DNA of 6,458 bases from Flavobacterium sp. (GTDB lineage Bacteria; Bacteroidota; Bacteroidia; Flavobacteriales; Flavobacteriaceae): contig SEBM01000242.1 in NCBI GenBank assembly GCA_004296145.1, forward strand, positions 1-6,458. The letters run 5' to 3'. The position numbers and the translations under genes were made by a program. The notes under the pieces were generated by a model that was given only the letters and a program-made list of their open reading frames with translations, did no database searches and was not told where the DNA came from. Shown one piece after another: positions 5,412 through 6,458 of this stretch; the stretch's first letter is position 1, and every line of letters begins with the position of its first letter.

Positions 5412-6380
5412 TTATAGATTTTCTACAAGAATCCAGGCATCCGGATTTTCGCCTTTTTGTATTTCTTTTTGAGCTTTTTCGGCTTCTGACATTGTTGGAT
5501 AACTTCCGTATAAAACCGGAAATAATCCGTGTTTGTTTTCTCCAAGCATTCTTGCCTGATAACCATCTTTTATGAGCTGATTATAAGCTTTTCTTGCATT
5601 TTGCTCACTTCTGAAAGCTCCGGCCATAATGTGATATGGCATTGTTTTAATTTCTACAGAATCCGTTTTAGATGAATCTACAGAAAGTGTTACAGCAGGC
5701 AAAGGATTCTGAATCATGAAAGTTGCTTCCTGAATCTTGTTCTGAACCTTTTTCTGTACAGCGCTTTCAACTACAAGCGTTTCATTTGCCAATTGTTGTT
5801 GATAGATTGGATAACCAATACTTCCGGTAATACCAAGACCCAGAACAAATATAGCAGCATATTTTAAATACGATTTCGAAGATCTTGTTTCTTCTTCAGT
5901 TTCGTATAACTTAACAGTTTCTCTTTGTTCGATTTCTTCCAGTTTTTTCTCGAATATTTCTCTTTTTACCAAAGGCGAAACAAACGGACTTAAACCAAAA
6001 GAAGCAGATAGATAATTTGCATGGTCGTTTGGCGTGAAAACCATATTCTGATCTGCGTTTAAGCGGATATCACCAATATTTTTCAAATGTAAAATACCGG
6101 TTTCTTCTAATGTTTTTTTCCAGTTCAAAATCTCAAATGCAATAGCACTTACAGCAAAACCATAAGATGTACTTTCTCCTTGTGCAATATGATTTGCTAA
6201 TAACCCGTCGTTATTTTTTAAAAGACTATTGAAAGCAATTGTTTTCTTTGGAGGAAAAAACGAATTCGAGCTTTCATTAAGCTTAGCCGGATGCGTTTCG
6301 GTCAAAAAAGCCCCGAATCCCGGAACCGTTACACACTGATAACGGTACAATAACTGCGATATATAAGTTTCGATTTTCAT
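5412..6380 (-). CDS. HU-CCDC81 and SPOR domain transmembrane protein
   Basis: A 322-residue bitopic inner-membrane protein (numbering from the ATG at 6380). Residues about 1-57 (MKIETYISQLLYRYQCVTVPGFGAF...) and 58-132 (NDGLLANHIAQ...GDIRLNADQNMVF...ASFGLSPF) match the two-part prokaryotic HU-CCDC81 region, a divergent HU/IHF fold. A charged coil (140-170) leads to one transmembrane helix (about 172-193, YLKYAAIFVLGLGITGSIGY) and a periplasmic linker. The SPOR domain (248-322, YHIMAGAFRSEQNARKAYNQL ... GLFPVLYGSYPTMSEAEKA) belongs to a family that binds denuded peptidoglycan at division septa. The architecture could tie cytoplasmic DNA or protein to the septal wall; a chromosome-partitioning role has been proposed for the family from comparative genomics. 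I choose the ATG at 6380 over a GTG at 6386 because the GTG overlaps the promoter's -7 box. It is transcribed alone, with its own promoter and terminator. Confidence 0.9.
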   Translation of the reverse strand: MKIETYISQLLYRYQCVTVPGFGAFLTETHPAKLNESSNSFFPPKKTIAFNSLLKNNDGLLANHIAQGESTSYGFAVSAIAFEILNWKKTLEETGILHLKNIGDIRLNADQNMVFTPNDHANYLSASFGLSPFVSPLVKREIFEKKLEEIEQRETVKLYETEEETRSSKSYLKYAAIFVLGLGITGSIGYPIYQQQLANETLVVESAVQKKVQNKIQEATFMIQNPLPAVTLSVDSSKTDSVEIKTMPYHIMAGAFRSEQNARKAYNQLIKDGYQARMLGENKHGLFPVLYGSYPTMSEAEKAQKEIQKGENPDAWILVENL

Positions 6381-6385
6381 AGTCA

Positions 6386-6415
6386 CAAAGTTATGTAATG
6401 AATATAGTTATCAAA
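6386..6415 (-). promoter_or_regulatory. Bacteroidetes-type promoter of the HU-CCDC81/SPOR gene
   Basis: On the minus strand, TTTG (6415-6412) is followed by an 18-bp spacer and TAACTTTG (6393-6386). This matches both the -33 TTTG and the -7 TAnnTTTG of the Bacteroidetes primary sigma factor. Transcription should start about 4-7 bp after the -7 box, around 6383-6379. That overlaps the ATG at 6380, so the mRNA would have little or no leader. Confidence 0.7.
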
Positions 6416-6458
6416 ATTTTATTCACAATTTTTATTAACAATTGAGATAATTTTATAG

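Noticed and set aside
6381..6386. GTG at 6386 as the start of the HU-CCDC81/SPOR gene
   Set aside because: It overlaps the -7 promoter element and adds only Met-Thr before the ATG that begins the conserved MKIETYI sequence.
6419..6427. TTATTCACA, a DnaA-box-like 9-mer (TTATNCACA)
   Set aside because: It is a single copy at the edge of the window in AT-rich promoter DNA. One match is not enough to propose an origin, although it is worth rechecking with flanking sequence given the nearby parS sites.

Overview
The window looks like chromosomal DNA of a flavobacterium (Bacteroidetes, Flavobacterium-like). It is AT-rich and has almost no Shine-Dalgarno signals. Its promoters fit the Bacteroidetes form TTTG-N18-TAnnTTTG. 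The gene set is also typical: a lipoprotein version of OmpH/Skp, a Pif1-like helicase fused to a C-terminal helix-turn-helix, and an HU-CCDC81/SPOR membrane protein. I see no tRNA, rRNA, CRISPR array, insertion sequence or prophage gene.

Layout. The left half is read rightward: an OmpH-family periplasmic chaperone lipoprotein (58-636) with its own hairpin terminator, a 759-residue Pif1-like helicase (734-3013), and an unrecognised two-domain secreted protein (3072-3833). A bidirectional terminator (3833-3872) separates these from three leftward genes: a small secreted coiled-coil protein (3871-4311), a DUF2185/Imm33-domain cytoplasmic protein (4485-5252), and a membrane protein with an N-terminal HU-CCDC81 DNA-binding-like region, one transmembrane helix and a C-terminal SPOR domain (5412-6380). 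The last gene has a strong terminator and a near-perfect promoter that places the transcript start almost at its ATG.

Main discovery. Three intergenic gaps each carry a 16-bp near-palindrome (3030-3045, 4454-4469, 5296-5311). These match the ParB-binding centromere parS (TGTTCCACGTGAAACA or its complement) with 1, 2 and 2 mismatches. This is a parS cluster spread over about 2.3 kb. It suggests the window is the chromosome's partition centromere region, and therefore probably near the replication origin. The sites flank genes whose products have no obvious link to ParB. However, the HU-CCDC81/SPOR protein could physically bridge DNA in the cytoplasm and peptidoglycan at the division site. Its closeness to parS makes a chromosome-to-envelope tether a reasonable hypothesis to test.

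Otherwise the genes do not form one obvious pathway. OmpH (outer-membrane protein folding) and the SPOR protein (division-site envelope) both act at the cell envelope, the helicase acts on DNA, and two secreted proteins and the DUF2185 protein have no assigned role. The gap 4312-4484 also holds an unusual pair of interleaved inverted repeats with pseudoknot-like topology.
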